Of a stretch of 64,000 bases of DNA, positions 1-9,945 are shown one piece after another; the stretch's first letter is position 1; each line of letters opens with the position of its first letter. The stretch is taken from assembly GCA_948144175.1 (NCBI GenBank), contig CANXME010002322.1:1-64000 (forward strand), read 5' to 3'. The notes under the pieces are model-generated. The model did no database searches, was not told the DNA's origin, and worked only from the letters and a program-made list of their open reading frames with translations. Made by a program: the position numbers and the translations under genes. The DNA comes from Closterium sp. NIES-65. Taxonomy: Eukaryota > Streptophyta > Zygnematophyceae > Desmidiales > Closteriaceae.

Positions 1-616
1 GGCGGCAGCCCGACGAGAAGCTGCAGGGCGAACGGCGCGGCGGCCGACGAGAAGCTGCAGGGCGACGGGCGGCGGCCCCGACCGAGGAGAAGAAGTGACG
101 AGAGTGACGAATTGATGAAAACGAGTGTTAGGTTAGAGCGCCGACGATGCGCTTACCAGAGAAGTTTCCGTCGATGGTGACGGGAAGATGTGGCGGGAGA
201 AATTCCGCCGATGAATGTCGCGAATCAACGGCGACGAGATTGGCAATGGCTTCCCGAGGTTTGCGGGACAAGTATCCGCAGAGATGAGAGGATCACGATC
301 CGCGTATGCGGTTGAGGTGCTCTGATACCATGTCAAAAACGGGCTTAGAATTGATACTATAGTAGTGAGCTCAAAGCTCTTTAAGTACATCCGGAATGAG
401 CAAGGTAGGGATGAGGAGGGAATCAGGAGGCAATCCTAGGAATCAAGGGTAATCTCAAGGCAATCTCCAATTGGTGGGTTGGAGATTGCTTGGATATTAC
501 ATTTGGGTTTGGTTGGGATGTGGGTGTACACCCAACCAAACACAAAGTGCAAACTACACTAAACTAGGATATAAAAGTACAAGTACAAAATGTGAGATTG
601 GGGCCTAACACCAACA
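1..616 (-). mobile_element. 5' end of an LTR retrotransposon (LTR, primer-binding site, start of internal region)
   Basis: On the minus strand a 286-bp LTR spans 616 to 331, starting TGTTGG and ending GACA (TG...CA termini). Directly next to it, at 330-316, is TGGTATCAGAGCACC, the classic primer-binding site complementary to the 3' end of initiator Met-tRNA. The internal region therefore runs leftwards from 315 out of the window. The LTR holds an inverted repeat (CAATCTCCA...TGGAGATTG, about 460-490) and a TATA-like TATATCC near 570. The leftmost 100 bases repeat GACGAGAAGCTGCAGGGCGA. No gag or pol frame is visible in this short stretch. The PBS type fits Copia or Gypsy elements of plants. 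The target-site duplication cannot be tested because the other end is outside the window. Confidence 0.85.
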
Positions 617-1079
617 AGAGCGTATGGAGCAAGATGCACTGACCGAGCACCAGTTCAGTAGCGGCTGAAACTAGGGATTTTGATGCCACCGGCGCACCTG
701 GAATTAGCAGTGCTCCTGCCTCAACGATTTCAGGTGCTACCAATTCTTCTACTGCCTCGAGTTCCTCGTCTGTTGCCAAGGGTTTTTCTGCCCACTGCAT
801 CTCGAGTACCTCAACTGGGTGCCATTCTCGCCCCTGGGCTCGTGCCTGTCAACACAAACCACTTGTAGCTGCCGCAACTTATCGAGTCGGTTGCATCTTG
901 CAGTGGGTCCGAATCTACGGCTCGGATTTCATATTTGAGAAACGCTCCTTCAAGGACAGCCCACAAGGAAAGGTCCTGCCCATGCGTCATCCACTTCGGG
1001 ACCTTTGAAGCTTGCTTCTTAGGCTTGGCACCGTCCCCAAGCCTCTTGAGGAAAGCGCCTTTTCCATGGAGTGTGAGGA
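617..1079. other. Interval without an assignable gene
   Basis: Open frames occur on both strands. The minus strand from about 1089 to 811 has balanced amino-acid use, and the plus strand around 680-1000 is Ser/Thr-rich. Neither gives a clear start, splice pattern or known domain. It may hold 5' exons or the promoter of the MYND gene that follows. Confidence 0.3.
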
Positions 1080-2776
1080 GTGGCCCCAAGGCGAGGAGTG
1101 GCTGCTACCAATTTTCCTGAAGATCCAAGTGCGCGTTTCTTTGGTCTGGGTATTGTGGAGGAGAGTGGGATGGGAGAGGAGGAGGGTGAAGCGACTAAGG
1201 AGGGTGAGGTGGCAGAGGAGGGTGAGCCGAGGCCATCTGAGCAGGCAGAGAGAGCAGCGGGGACTGGCAGGGCTGGGAGGGGAAGAGGAAGGAGGAGGAG
1301 ATCTGGGAGGGGGGGTCGCAGCAGGAACGATGAAATGGTCACAGGGCATGGGGAGGGGCAAGGCGATTTTCAAGATGCACCCACGTCCTCATTGCCCACA
1401 GACCCGTCCTCTGCAGACTCGTTGATGCCATGCCCATCATTCGCTGCAGGGCTGATGTGGACTTTGTGCTGGACTCTCTTGGTTGTGTGATCTCGCCCCC
1501 AGAGTGCAGCCAGTGCATGGAGTGCCTGAGCGCCTTTGTCCAACACATCTCCTGTTGCGCTCTCATTGCCAATTTCGCCTATCGCCCCATTGAAGCCCTT
1601 TTAAACGCTTTCTCGCGGCCTTTCCCCCCCAGGCCCCTGAGTTTGACCATTTGCTGAAGGCGCTGCTGCTGCGGTCGCCCCTCAATGTTGAGCAGATGAA
1701 ATCAATAAATGTTTCAGCGGCTGCAGGCATGAGGAGGGGTGTGAGTGGGATGCGCCAAAGGGCAGAGCAGGTGCTTTGGCTACCTACAAATTCAGGCATG
1801 AGGGAGAGCGTGATGCGTCACAAGGTGCAAGAGATGCCTGTCTTCTTCTTGCTAGCCGTTGCCTTGTATCATGCCAAGGCCATAACCAGACTCATTGGCC
1901 CTGAGGAGGAAGTTGGTGAGAGTGGGGCGGAAGAGGATTTGGGCAATGATAAGGAGGGAGATGGGGATGTGTGGCAGGAGGTGCGATCATGGTGTTTCTG
2001 TATGTTTACTGCCTGGCGGTCAAACACGAAGCTTCTTAGGCCGGGATTGGATGAGACGTGCGGCAGAGGCAGCAGCGATGAGCAACCGAGAACGTGGGGA
2101 GTTGACATTTGGAACCAGGCTGCAAATTCGAGGTTACGTGAAGACATGCCGCCGGGTCAAGGAGGGTTTGCCAGTGGCTGTGGCAGCAGCAGCAGCAGCA
2201 GCGAGGACAGCAGCTTTAGGAGTAGCAGCATGAGAAGTAGTCACACAAGCATGGGAAACGGCAACAGCAGCGGCGGCGGCAGCGGTGGTGGTGGTGGAGA
2301 AGGAGGCTGCCGTATCAACAGCGAGGGAAATGGAGAAATGGAGGAGGTGCCTGCTTATTTGAAGCCATGGCCAGGGGGAATCAATCTGTTGGCATGTCTG
2401 CGAGAGATGCTGCTGGGGGAGCCGTGCTACCGCCCTGCCTCTCCTGGTACCCCTTCTTCCCTTGCTGCTCCAGCCACCGGAGTTTCACAAAACAGTGCAT
2501 CCGTTTCAGCCACTAAAGGCTCTGGTCCCTTCGCTGGTGGGGAACGTGCGTGCGGTGTTGCAGGGTGTGGGATAGTGGAGGGTGGTGGTGTGAAGCTGAG
2601 AAGCTGTGGTGGGTGTGGAAAGGTGGCGTATTGCAGCAGAGAGTGCCAAAAGGCGCACTGGCCCTCCCACAAGCTCACTTGCCCCGGCAGGACCAATGGC
2701 AAGAAGATTGGAAAGGATGAGAGCAAGGATGGCAGCGGCAACAGTGGCACGACGATTAGCAAGGTGAGTGGGCAAG
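1080..2776 (+). CDS. MYND zinc-finger protein gene (5' and central exons)
   Basis: The best-supported exon runs from about 1633 to 2763 or 2776. Near its 3' end (2551-2682) it encodes a complete MYND zinc finger: CxxC, CxxC, YCSxxC, then WxxHKxxC. MYND fingers are protein-interaction modules found in SET-domain methyltransferases and other regulators. Upstream of the finger are Ser/Gly-rich low-complexity runs (2190-2330). An acidic then Arg/Gly-rich frame at 1080-1430 and a Cys-rich frame at 1430-1620 are probable earlier exons. They connect to the main exon either by an intron ending at 1632 or through a one-base shift in the C8 run at 1624-1631. The exon ends in repeated donor-like AAGGTGAGT/AAGGTGGGT. 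Using the donor at 2777 keeps the frame open into an exon starting at 3252. No catalytic domain is recognised. Confidence 0.6.
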
Positions 2777-2905
2777 GTGGGTAGGCAAGGTGGGGAGGCA
2801 AGGTGGTAAAGCAAGGTGGGGAAGAAAGGCGGGGAGGCAAGGTGGGGAGGCAAGTTGGGTGGGCAAGGTGGGGAGGCGAGGTGGGTAGGTTAGGTGAGTG
2901 GCGAG
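2764..2905. repeat. 13-bp minisatellite made of donor-like units (GGCAAGGTGGGGA)
   Basis: About ten degenerate 13-bp units begin exactly at the splice donor of the MYND exon. Each unit repeats AAG|GTGGG, a recognisable 5' splice site. Confidence 0.85.
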
Positions 2906-3251
2906 GTGAGTATTCAAGGTCAGCGGTGGGGTGTAAGACATGGACCGACTGATGCATTGTGCCCTTTGCCAGTTTGGTGTGTCAACATGGTTGCAAGCAA
3001 CGAGGGCATGGGAAAGCCCTCTCTTTGCATGTACTTGGGATGCGGGTTGCTGTGCATGCTGCCGATCACTCACCTTGTGCAACAGTAGCTGGCGGAGGGC
3101 CATACTATATGCCTTGCTCAGCTTTGTTCGAGGAAAACTATACAGTGACTTTCATTCCTCACTCTTTTCCCTTCTGACATTTTCCAAGTTTTTTCTCTCA
3201 CGCTTTCCCGCTTCTTGCACTTGCACCCTTAACCTCAATTGCTCTCCACAG

Positions 3252-3657
3252 GTCTAAGAGTGTGTATTTACGATCGTGTGCCTGAAATGTTCGGGGCTTG
3301 CACAACTTGCTACTGTGGGGCGAAAGTGCAAGAGCACAATGTTAACTGCCGTTCAGTGCAGTGCCACTCCAATGGAGGCCGACACTTCATTCGGATCGAA
3401 CACGAGATCCCCTTCTAGTATTAGTTCAGACATGAAGGCTTATTCTAGATCATTCGAATCTGGTGTTGGGATGTACAAGGCGAGTCCTGTTTCCAGTGTA
3501 GGTTCTCTTTCGCCTTCCATTCTGTGGCCACTTCCAAGCGCTGGCTACAATTGATAGATGCAATACGCAAGCATGCCGTTTCTCGGGAGTTGTGCCAGCT
3601 GGTGTTTTTTGTCTCGGCGAATTGGGCCGACATGATCCGTGACTTACCATATTAGTC
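3252..3657 (+). CDS. Probable 3' exons, possibly of the MYND gene
   Basis: After the acceptor CCACAG (3246-3251), the frame starting at 3254 runs to a stop at 3416-3418. It is rich in Cys and His (CTTCYCGAK, then a HSNGGRH segment). A second coding-like stretch follows acceptor TTTCCAG near 3495. It encodes a hydrophobic/basic segment (WLQLIDAIRKHAVSR) and ends at a stop at 3655-3657. Composition and splice sites favour real exons, but I could not find a splice joining the two. They may belong to the MYND gene or be decayed. No family recognised. Confidence 0.4.
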
Positions 3658-4550
3658 CTCTACCTTGGTGCTCCTTCTCACCTCTATGTTTAGCTCAGAA
3701 ATGGCCCGTCTGACAGTTGCCACAGAGGATGCTGAAAAGAACGACATACGGTACTTGAGCTATCAGTCGGTACTTGAGTGTAGGCATTGGAGCCTTAACG
3801 ACCTTCCAAGCAAACTCAGAATGATGCTCTCGTTGGAGAGATGCCTACTACTCAGCACATACCGTACCCAACAGCAACACCCGTGACAAGCACAGAAGGC
3901 AGTACCAAACCTGACCCCAGAGGCCACCCTTCCAGTATCAGATGTTACAGCGGTTGGTGAAATGTACCGTACCATGCCCTACACCTTGCGCATGGTGGCA
4001 AGGAAAGCTGTTTTGTACATGTTCTTCCCATAACATTCCAGCACGGCAAGTCATCCAAGATGTTTGCACACGCACTTTGTAGGACTCCAGTTGAGGCGCC
4101 GTAAAGTGCAAACCTCTCTCGGATGGCAGCCATTCAGTATGAGACTGCGGGTGTTAGTGATAAATGGCAGTGGCGGCACTGGTGGTTGGTAGGGCAGAGC
4201 TGATGGGATGAAAGGGCCATCAATTTGCAACATGTGGGGGATGGGGGGAGGGGGGAAACCAATCATGCAACTTCTGCATTAAGTGGGCTGGAGAGCAGCT
4301 TCCACTCAAGAAGCAAGCAACCTGCAACCTTCTGTGCTGGAAATGGGAGCGTTCTTCGGATTGGCCAGATCCATTCATACCATTTTACCAAAGTGCCATG
4401 AATGATATCATCTTACCCAATAAACACACCATTGCCCTAACTTTTCTTACAACGCCCAGACTTACTCGAACTTCCTGACAATGAGGAGGTCTTGGAGGCA
4501 CTCTGCCCGATTGAAGTCGCAGCTACTGAACACCTTTCTCATGGTCCATG
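3658..4550 (+). other. Coding-like segments of an unidentified gene
   Basis: Three short plus-strand stretches look like exons: about 3700-3750 (MARLTVATEDAEKN), about 3915-4030 (TLPVSDVTAVGEMYRTMPY) and about 4460-4549 (LLELPDNEEVLEALCP, ending in a stop). Plausible acceptors precede the first and third. I could not join them into one frame and recognise no family. They may be remains of one gene. Confidence 0.3.
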
Positions 4551-4676
4551 ATCCCGGTATCATGATTCATGCCGTGCAACGGCCAGTCCGTCCAGTTGAT
4601 TACTGCAAGGGGGGTAATTGTGGCGCGGCAATGCCATGGGCAACCATAGCAGCAGCACCAACAATAGCAGCACCAT

Positions 4677-5062
4677 CAGGTGGGTGACTCAGGTGGGTGA
4701 GTCACGTAGGTGACTCAGGCGGGTGACTCAGGCGGGTGACTCAGGTGGGTGAGTCAGGTGGGTGAGTCGGGTGGGTGAGTCAGGTGGGTGACTCAGGTGG
4801 GTGAGTCAGGTGGGTGAGTCAGGTGGGTGACTCAGGTAAGTGACTCAGGTAAGTGAGTCAGGTGGGTGGCTCAGGTGGGTGACTCAGGTGGGTGACTCTA
4901 GCTCAGGTGGGTGATTCAGGTGGGTGGCTCAGGTGGGTGACTCAGGTGGGTGATTCAGGTGGGAGATTCAGGTGGGTGACTCTGGTGGGAGACTCAGGTC
5001 GGTGACACAGGTGGGTGGTTCAGGTGGGTGGTGGAAGTGTCAGGTGGGAGACTCACGTGCGT
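4677..5062. repeat. 13-bp minisatellite (CAGGTGGGTGACT)
   Basis: About 29 units of 13 bp with single-base variants (GTGACT, GTGAGT, GTGATT). Every unit carries CAG|GTGGGTGA, a donor-like sequence. The array follows a short open frame that ends in the first CAGGTGGGT, so it probably starts at a splice donor. Confidence 0.9.
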
Positions 5063-5084
5063 GACTCAGGTGCGTGACTCATGG

Positions 5085-5450
5085 CAGTGCTGTTGTAGGA
5101 ACCTCCGTGCAGCACCAGCCACGTCGCCCCGTGGCCGTGTAGACGAACAGCGGGATAGGGAGTTGCGTGATGAAATGTATGTGGCGAGCCATGGGTCACC
5201 TGGTGAGTAGCAAGCGAAGCTAGGTGGGCTGCTGGTTGACCCATCGCAGCTACATTGCATGGACGAGCAGAGGGAGACGGAGGTGGGTGTTTTGAGTAAT
5301 ATGTTGAGTGAGGGTATTGGGCTGATTGGAAGGTACGTGCGAGTCACAAGCGGGCAACGGGTGAGGCGAGGCTTGGCTGGGCTGTTGGATGCCCTGTTGC
5401 CGTGTCCTCCTAAAAGGCACACAGAGAGAGAAGGAGGTGGGCTGTAAAGT
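5085..5450 (+). other. Two exon-like segments, unidentified
   Basis: The first segment lies between an acceptor at about 5098 (TGTTGTAG) and a donor GTGAGT at about 5203, and encodes VDEQRDRELRDEMYVASHG. The second, 5233-5331, lies between a CAG acceptor and GTACGT, and encodes MDEQRETEVGVLSNMLSEG. Both share a DEQR(D/E) motif. Joining at these sites does not keep a single frame, so the gene is either incomplete here or decayed. Confidence 0.3.
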
Positions 5451-5469
5451 TCATTGCTGGCTGACAGTT

Positions 5470-5715
5470 GGATCACCCTCAGATCAATCTCAGGTAACTC
5501 TCAGGTTATTATTGGGTCAGTCTTGGGTCAGCCTTGGTTAGTCTTGGTTCAGTCTTAGGTCAGCCTCAGGCCAAATGCTTTGAGGCTGAACTCCCCTTCC
5601 CTAAATTCCCTGTGCCTGAATTCCATTCCCTGTGCCTGAATTCCATTCCCTGTGCCTGAATTCCATTCCCTGTGCCTGAATTCCATTCCCTGTGCCTGAA
5701 TTCCGTTCCCTGTGC
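5470..5715. repeat. Two short tandem arrays
   Basis: 5470-5580 is a degenerate 10-12-bp repeat of TCAGTCTTGGG/TCAGGTCA type, similar to the array at 63.1-63.4 kb. 5600-5715 is a 20-bp repeat (CCTGAATTCCATTCCCTGTG), about six copies. Confidence 0.8.
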
Positions 5716-5734
5716 CGGAATAAACCAGACAAGC

Positions 5735-6605
5735 TTGATTCAGCCAGGCATGCCTCAGTCTGGCATGCAGCAGCCAGGAATGATTCAGCCAGGCAAGTCA
5801 GTAGATAGGATTCATCCGTGCATGATTCATCTAGGCAAGATTCAGCCTGGCATGAATCAGCCAGGCATGATTCAGCCTGGCCTGATTCAGCCAGGCATGG
5901 TTCAGCCAGGCATGATTCAGCTTGGCATGATTCAGCCAGGCATGATTCAGCCAGGCATGATTCAGCCAGGCATGACTCAGCCAGGCATGACTCAGCCAGG
6001 CAAGATTCAGCCAGTCATGATTCAGCCTCGCATGATTCAGCCAGGCGTGATCCAGCCAGGCATGATTCAGCCAGGCATGATTCTGCCAGGCATGATTCAG
6101 CAAGGCATGATTCAGCAAGGCATGATTCAGCCAGGCATGATTCAGCAAGGCATGATTCAGCCAGGCGTGAATCAGCAAGGCATGATTCAGCCAGGCATGA
6201 TTCAGCCAGGCATGATTCAGCCAGGCATGTTTCAGCCAGGCATGACTCAGCCAGGCATGGCTCAGCCAGGCAAGGTTCAGCCAGTCATGATTCAGCCTGG
6301 CATGATTCAGCCAGGCGTGATTCAGACAGGCATGATTCAGCCAGGCATGATTCAGCCAGGCATGATTCAGCCAGGTATGATTCTGCCAGGCATGATTCAG
6401 CCAGGCATGGTTCAGCCAGGCATGATTCAGCCAGGCATGATTCAGACAGGCATGATTCAGCCAGGCATGGTTCAGCCAGGCATGATTCAGCCAGGCATGA
6501 TTCAGCCAGGCATGATTCAGCATGGCAAGGTTTAGCCAGGCATGATCCAGTCAGCCACGATTCAGCGTGGCATGATTCAGCCAGGCATGAATCAGGGTGG
6601 CTAGA
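5735..6605. repeat. 15-bp minisatellite (CATGATTCAGCCAGG), about 57 units
   Basis: A long array of 15-bp units. Because 15 is a multiple of three and the unit lacks stops in several frames, it gives long repetitive frames on both strands (MIQPG repeats on +, LNHAW repeats on -). No start context, flanking exon or non-repeat domain supports translation. Confidence 0.95.
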
Positions 6606-6957
6606 ATGATTCATGCATGATGACTTCTTACTCGAACTGGATGCTGATGTCTTACCTAGTGAGTGCATGCATGGCTGGATGTTGATTCTAGAATCTAGAT
6701 GGATCATCAATGATGGCATGGTGATTGGCTTCCAAAGTGATGAGTGTTTGATAATACCATAATAGAATACTTTAGTGGCTGGCTGTATCCGTGCTGACTG
6801 CTTGATTTCAAAGCAGACTGTTGATGGTTGTGCAACCTTGCATAATCGTGCATGCCTGCTAACGCGATGTTCAGCTTATAAATGAAGCACACCTAATAGA
6901 ACGAAGAATATAAGGTAGCGAACTGAAAACCAGCCATAACTATTTCCTGGCAACAAA
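6606..6957. other. Intergenic, no gene seen
   Basis: AT-rich spacer between the 15-bp array and the 3' end of the F-box/LRR gene. It probably holds the polyadenylation region of the minus-strand gene. Confidence 0.5.
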
Positions 6958-9345
6958 TTACCAATCTTCTTCCATCTCCAACTGCATGGGACCATATAGC
7001 TTGTAACACCCTTCAGTATCTAGACAACCAAGCAGCTTGAGCTCTGCTAAATCCTCAGGCAGAGCTTCCAGCTTCATGCAACCATGAAGGCAGAGGTCCT
7101 TGAGTCTGGTGAGCTGACCAAAGTTCTCAGGAAGGGAGGAGATGAAGACGTTGTTCAGTTTCAGGTAGTGAAGGCAAGAGAGCTGGCTGAGAGAAGGGGG
7201 GAGACACGTGATGGAAAAACAGTTGGTAAGGCTTAGCTTGCGCAATCTGGATAAGGCCCCGATGCCCTCTGGAAGGTAAGTCAACTTGGGTGCATAAATA
7301 TCAATGGATGTCAGATGCTGCAGGCTTGTGATGGTCGCTGGCAGCTCTGTCAGCTGTTCAGCCATGTCTATGCCCAGCTGCCGTAGATCCTGTAAAGGTG
7401 ACAAATCCGGAAGCCTCCTCAGGTTTCGAGCAGAACCAATGTTCAGCGTACGGAGGCGTGAAGGACCCGCCAATGAAATCAAAAGCTCCTCTGCATTGTC
7501 AGCCATGATGAGACTCAAGTCTTCTAGGCTAGAAAGACCATTGCTAATGGGCAGCCAGCATCCTGCCTCGATGGTACGCAAGCACAGCTTCCTGAGGTTT
7601 GTAAGCCCTGACATGTCTGGCAGAGCCGTGGGCTTCTCATAATTACCCAGACTTAGCACCTCGAGAGTGAGTGGCAGGAATTTTGGAGATTCTTTCAGCT
7701 GCTCACACCCAGTCAGCTCCAACTGCTTCAACCTGGTAAGGCTGTCCAAACTCATTGGCACTGTACGGAGCCCGCTGCACTTATCAATACTCAAAATGCG
7801 AAGGCTTATCAAGCCCGTGACAAATTCCAGAAGCTTCTTGAGACTCGGACAACTCTGAACGTACAGCTGTTGCAGGTTTCTCAACTGATTCAGCCCTTCT
7901 GGAAGCTCAGCTATAAGGCAATTGTCCAGCTCCAGCCTGATCAGGGAAGCCAGCTGCGTAAATGAAGGTGGGAGCGGCCGATTAGCGCTGCGAGTGTGGA
8001 GGTTGATCAGCTCCCCGATGTCTTTTGGAAGCTCCAGCTGCGGAAAATCCACCAAGCTCAGGTACTTGAGTGATATGAGGCAGCCGAAGCCCTCGGGTAA
8101 GCAGTCCAAGTGCTTGCAGTCAATCAGGAATAATGTCTCCAGCGAGGACAGCTGGCAGAAGGAGGCAGGAAGACCGTACAGCGGCAGCGAATGCAGCACC
8201 AATGTCTTCAACGCTGAAAGACTGCCAAAATCTCTGGGTAGTTTGACCATTGAAGAACGCGAAATTGTCAAGCTCGTGAGGCAGGTTGATGCAGTGAAAT
8301 CCTCCGTCAGATTGGTGAGAGATTCACAAAATGTGAAGGTAAGATCTTCAAGGCTTGGCAACGCCTCTCCAATATTGTCCGGAAGCCGCCGCTGCTCGTT
8401 GCAATGGGTAAGGTGCAGCCGTTTCAAGCGCAGACATGGCAGCGTTGAAGAAAATATCGCGTGGAACTGAGCCTCGTTGAATCCAACCTTCAGCGACTCG
8501 AGGGAAGGCAGCAGCAAGAACGTGAAGGCCTGCAGACCTTCACGGGTTACCCGAACGTTTCTGGGCAAGGAGAGCTTCGTGAGGCGTGTAAGGTGGAGGA
8601 GGCTGGAAAGCTGTTGAAAATCCACGTTTGAGGTTTCGATAGAGAGAGCGGTGAGCGACGTCAAGCTCTTCAGTTCTGGATGCTGCAGGATGACGGCAGT
8701 GTTGAGGAGAAGAACTCGCAAGTGCGGTAGCTTGAACAGGGAGGCTGGTAGCGTGTCATTTCCGCGGAAACAGCAGAGAGACAGCTCCAACCCAGTGCAG
8801 TGACGGAAGAAATCATCCAGGCCTGCTTCGGTTAACTGACGCTCGCCGGTCTCCCTCCAGTGCGGGTCCCTGTCCTGAGCTATCGACTCCCCCACATGAA
8901 ATGCTGTCAAATGCGGGCACGACGAGGCGAGCTGGGCAAGGAAGTAATCGTCAAGAGTCTCGACGCTGCCATCGCTGAGATGCAGATAGGTCAGCTTTGG
9001 GAAGCAAGCGACCGCGTTCAGCACATCCTTGCGAGAAACGATGCGTTCTTGTTTGACGCAGAGCGCTGAGACATGACTCCGAGCGAGACGTCGCCAGCGA
9101 CGGCGGATCGATGCGGCTAGGAGGTTATGAGAGGCTTCTGAGAAGTTAGGAGTCGACATCTTGGTGAATCTTTGGTCACGCAGCTCTTTTGGAGTAATAT
9201 TCACATGAATACACTCTGGTTCAGGCCATACAAACTTCCACAAATAATCGCTCTCAAATGTGTGAAATTCAGACCGCTGGGAAGGCCAGAGGATCCTAGC
9301 AAGAACGTCATCAGGGAGATTGTGGATGTGTGCTTGAGGCTCCAT
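6958..9345 (-). CDS. F-box and leucine-rich-repeat protein, 795 aa
   Basis: A single uninterrupted 795-codon frame with ATG at 9345-9343 and TAA at 6960-6958. Residues 9-17 (LPDDVLARI) match the start of an F-box, the Skp1-binding module of SCF ubiquitin ligases, although the rest of the box is divergent. From about residue 110 to 780 there are about 25 LRRs of the plant type seen in disease-resistance proteins (LxxLxxLxLxxCxxLxxLPxxxxxL), with recurring CxxLxxLP cores. No NB-ARC, TIR or kinase domain and no signal peptide are visible, so it is probably cytosolic or nuclear, with the LRRs binding a substrate. The intronless structure contrasts with its intron-rich neighbours and could reflect retrotransposition or a lineage-specific family expansion. 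It ends on a short acidic tail. The LRR assignment is firm; the F-box is moderately sure. Confidence 0.9.
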   Translation of the reverse strand: MEPQAHIHNLPDDVLARILWPSQRSEFHTFESDYLWKFVWPEPECIHVNITPKELRDQRFTKMSTPNFSEASHNLLAASIRRRWRRLARSHVSALCVKQERIVSRKDVLNAVACFPKLTYLHLSDGSVETLDDYFLAQLASSCPHLTAFHVGESIAQDRDPHWRETGERQLTEAGLDDFFRHCTGLELSLCCFRGNDTLPASLFKLPHLRVLLLNTAVILQHPELKSLTSLTALSIETSNVDFQQLSSLLHLTRLTKLSLPRNVRVTREGLQAFTFLLLPSLESLKVGFNEAQFHAIFSSTLPCLRLKRLHLTHCNEQRRLPDNIGEALPSLEDLTFTFCESLTNLTEDFTASTCLTSLTISRSSMVKLPRDFGSLSALKTLVLHSLPLYGLPASFCQLSSLETLFLIDCKHLDCLPEGFGCLISLKYLSLVDFPQLELPKDIGELINLHTRSANRPLPPSFTQLASLIRLELDNCLIAELPEGLNQLRNLQQLYVQSCPSLKKLLEFVTGLISLRILSIDKCSGLRTVPMSLDSLTRLKQLELTGCEQLKESPKFLPLTLEVLSLGNYEKPTALPDMSGLTNLRKLCLRTIEAGCWLPISNGLSSLEDLSLIMADNAEELLISLAGPSRLRTLNIGSARNLRRLPDLSPLQDLRQLGIDMAEQLTELPATITSLQHLTSIDIYAPKLTYLPEGIGALSRLRKLSLTNCFSITCLPPSLSQLSCLHYLKLNNVFISSLPENFGQLTRLKDLCLHGCMKLEALPEDLAELKLLGCLDTEGCYKLYGPMQLEMEEDW

Positions 9346-9945
9346 GGCTGCAGATACGTTTTTCTGTCGCGGTAAATCTAAATGCTGGAGTATTCGGGGA
9401 AAGGAGTATAAGCACCAATGGCAAGGATCATTTGTTCCTGAAGATCAATGGTCATCCCAACAATCTGAATCTGGAATCTGTTGCTCAGCAGCACTAAAGC
9501 AGCTAGAATTGAGGAAGCTGGAGAGGTTGGCTGTTTGGGAGCTCAACGGATCTTGCAGAAGCACAACGATTCTGGCAGGGGCACAACGGTTCTGGCAGGG
9601 GCAGAACGGTTCTGGCAGGGGCACAACGGTTATGTAGGAAGCAGAACGTTTCTGGATGGACGCATCTACGAGGAGCAGGGAGGGACAGAATGGCGGGACT
9701 GTACATGGACCAAAAACTCTTCCAGGGTAAGTGGTTGGGTTGGGTTAAGAGGTGTACAGTAGCTGATTACGAAACTTAACGACACATTTTCTGCAACGGA
9801 TAAGATATCACAAACGCTTTTGAGTACACCCACGCTTGAGCAAACCCCCGTAAGCGGATCATTTTGACCAAGGAGACTGCAGTGAAGGAAGCGGATAAGA
9901 TATCGCACAGTGACGACGAGGGAGAATAAGGGCGGGACAGCGTAC
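9346..9945. other. Intergenic with a small array; promoter side of the F-box/LRR gene
   Basis: 9547-9650 holds about five copies of a 20-bp repeat (CACAACGGTTCTGGCAGGGG). No gene is supported. The region should contain the promoter of the F-box/LRR gene, but no convincing core element was found. Confidence 0.5.

Noticed and set aside
5672..6609. Long MIQPG-, HDSAR- and LNHAW-type repeat proteins on both strands
   Set aside because: All are by-products of a 15-bp tandem repeat whose period is divisible by three; frames are open on both strands and no unique domain flanks them.
8860..9375. Plus-strand frames opposite the F-box/LRR gene
   Set aside because: They are antisense shadows of the 795-codon minus-strand frame, which has clear LRR periodicity.
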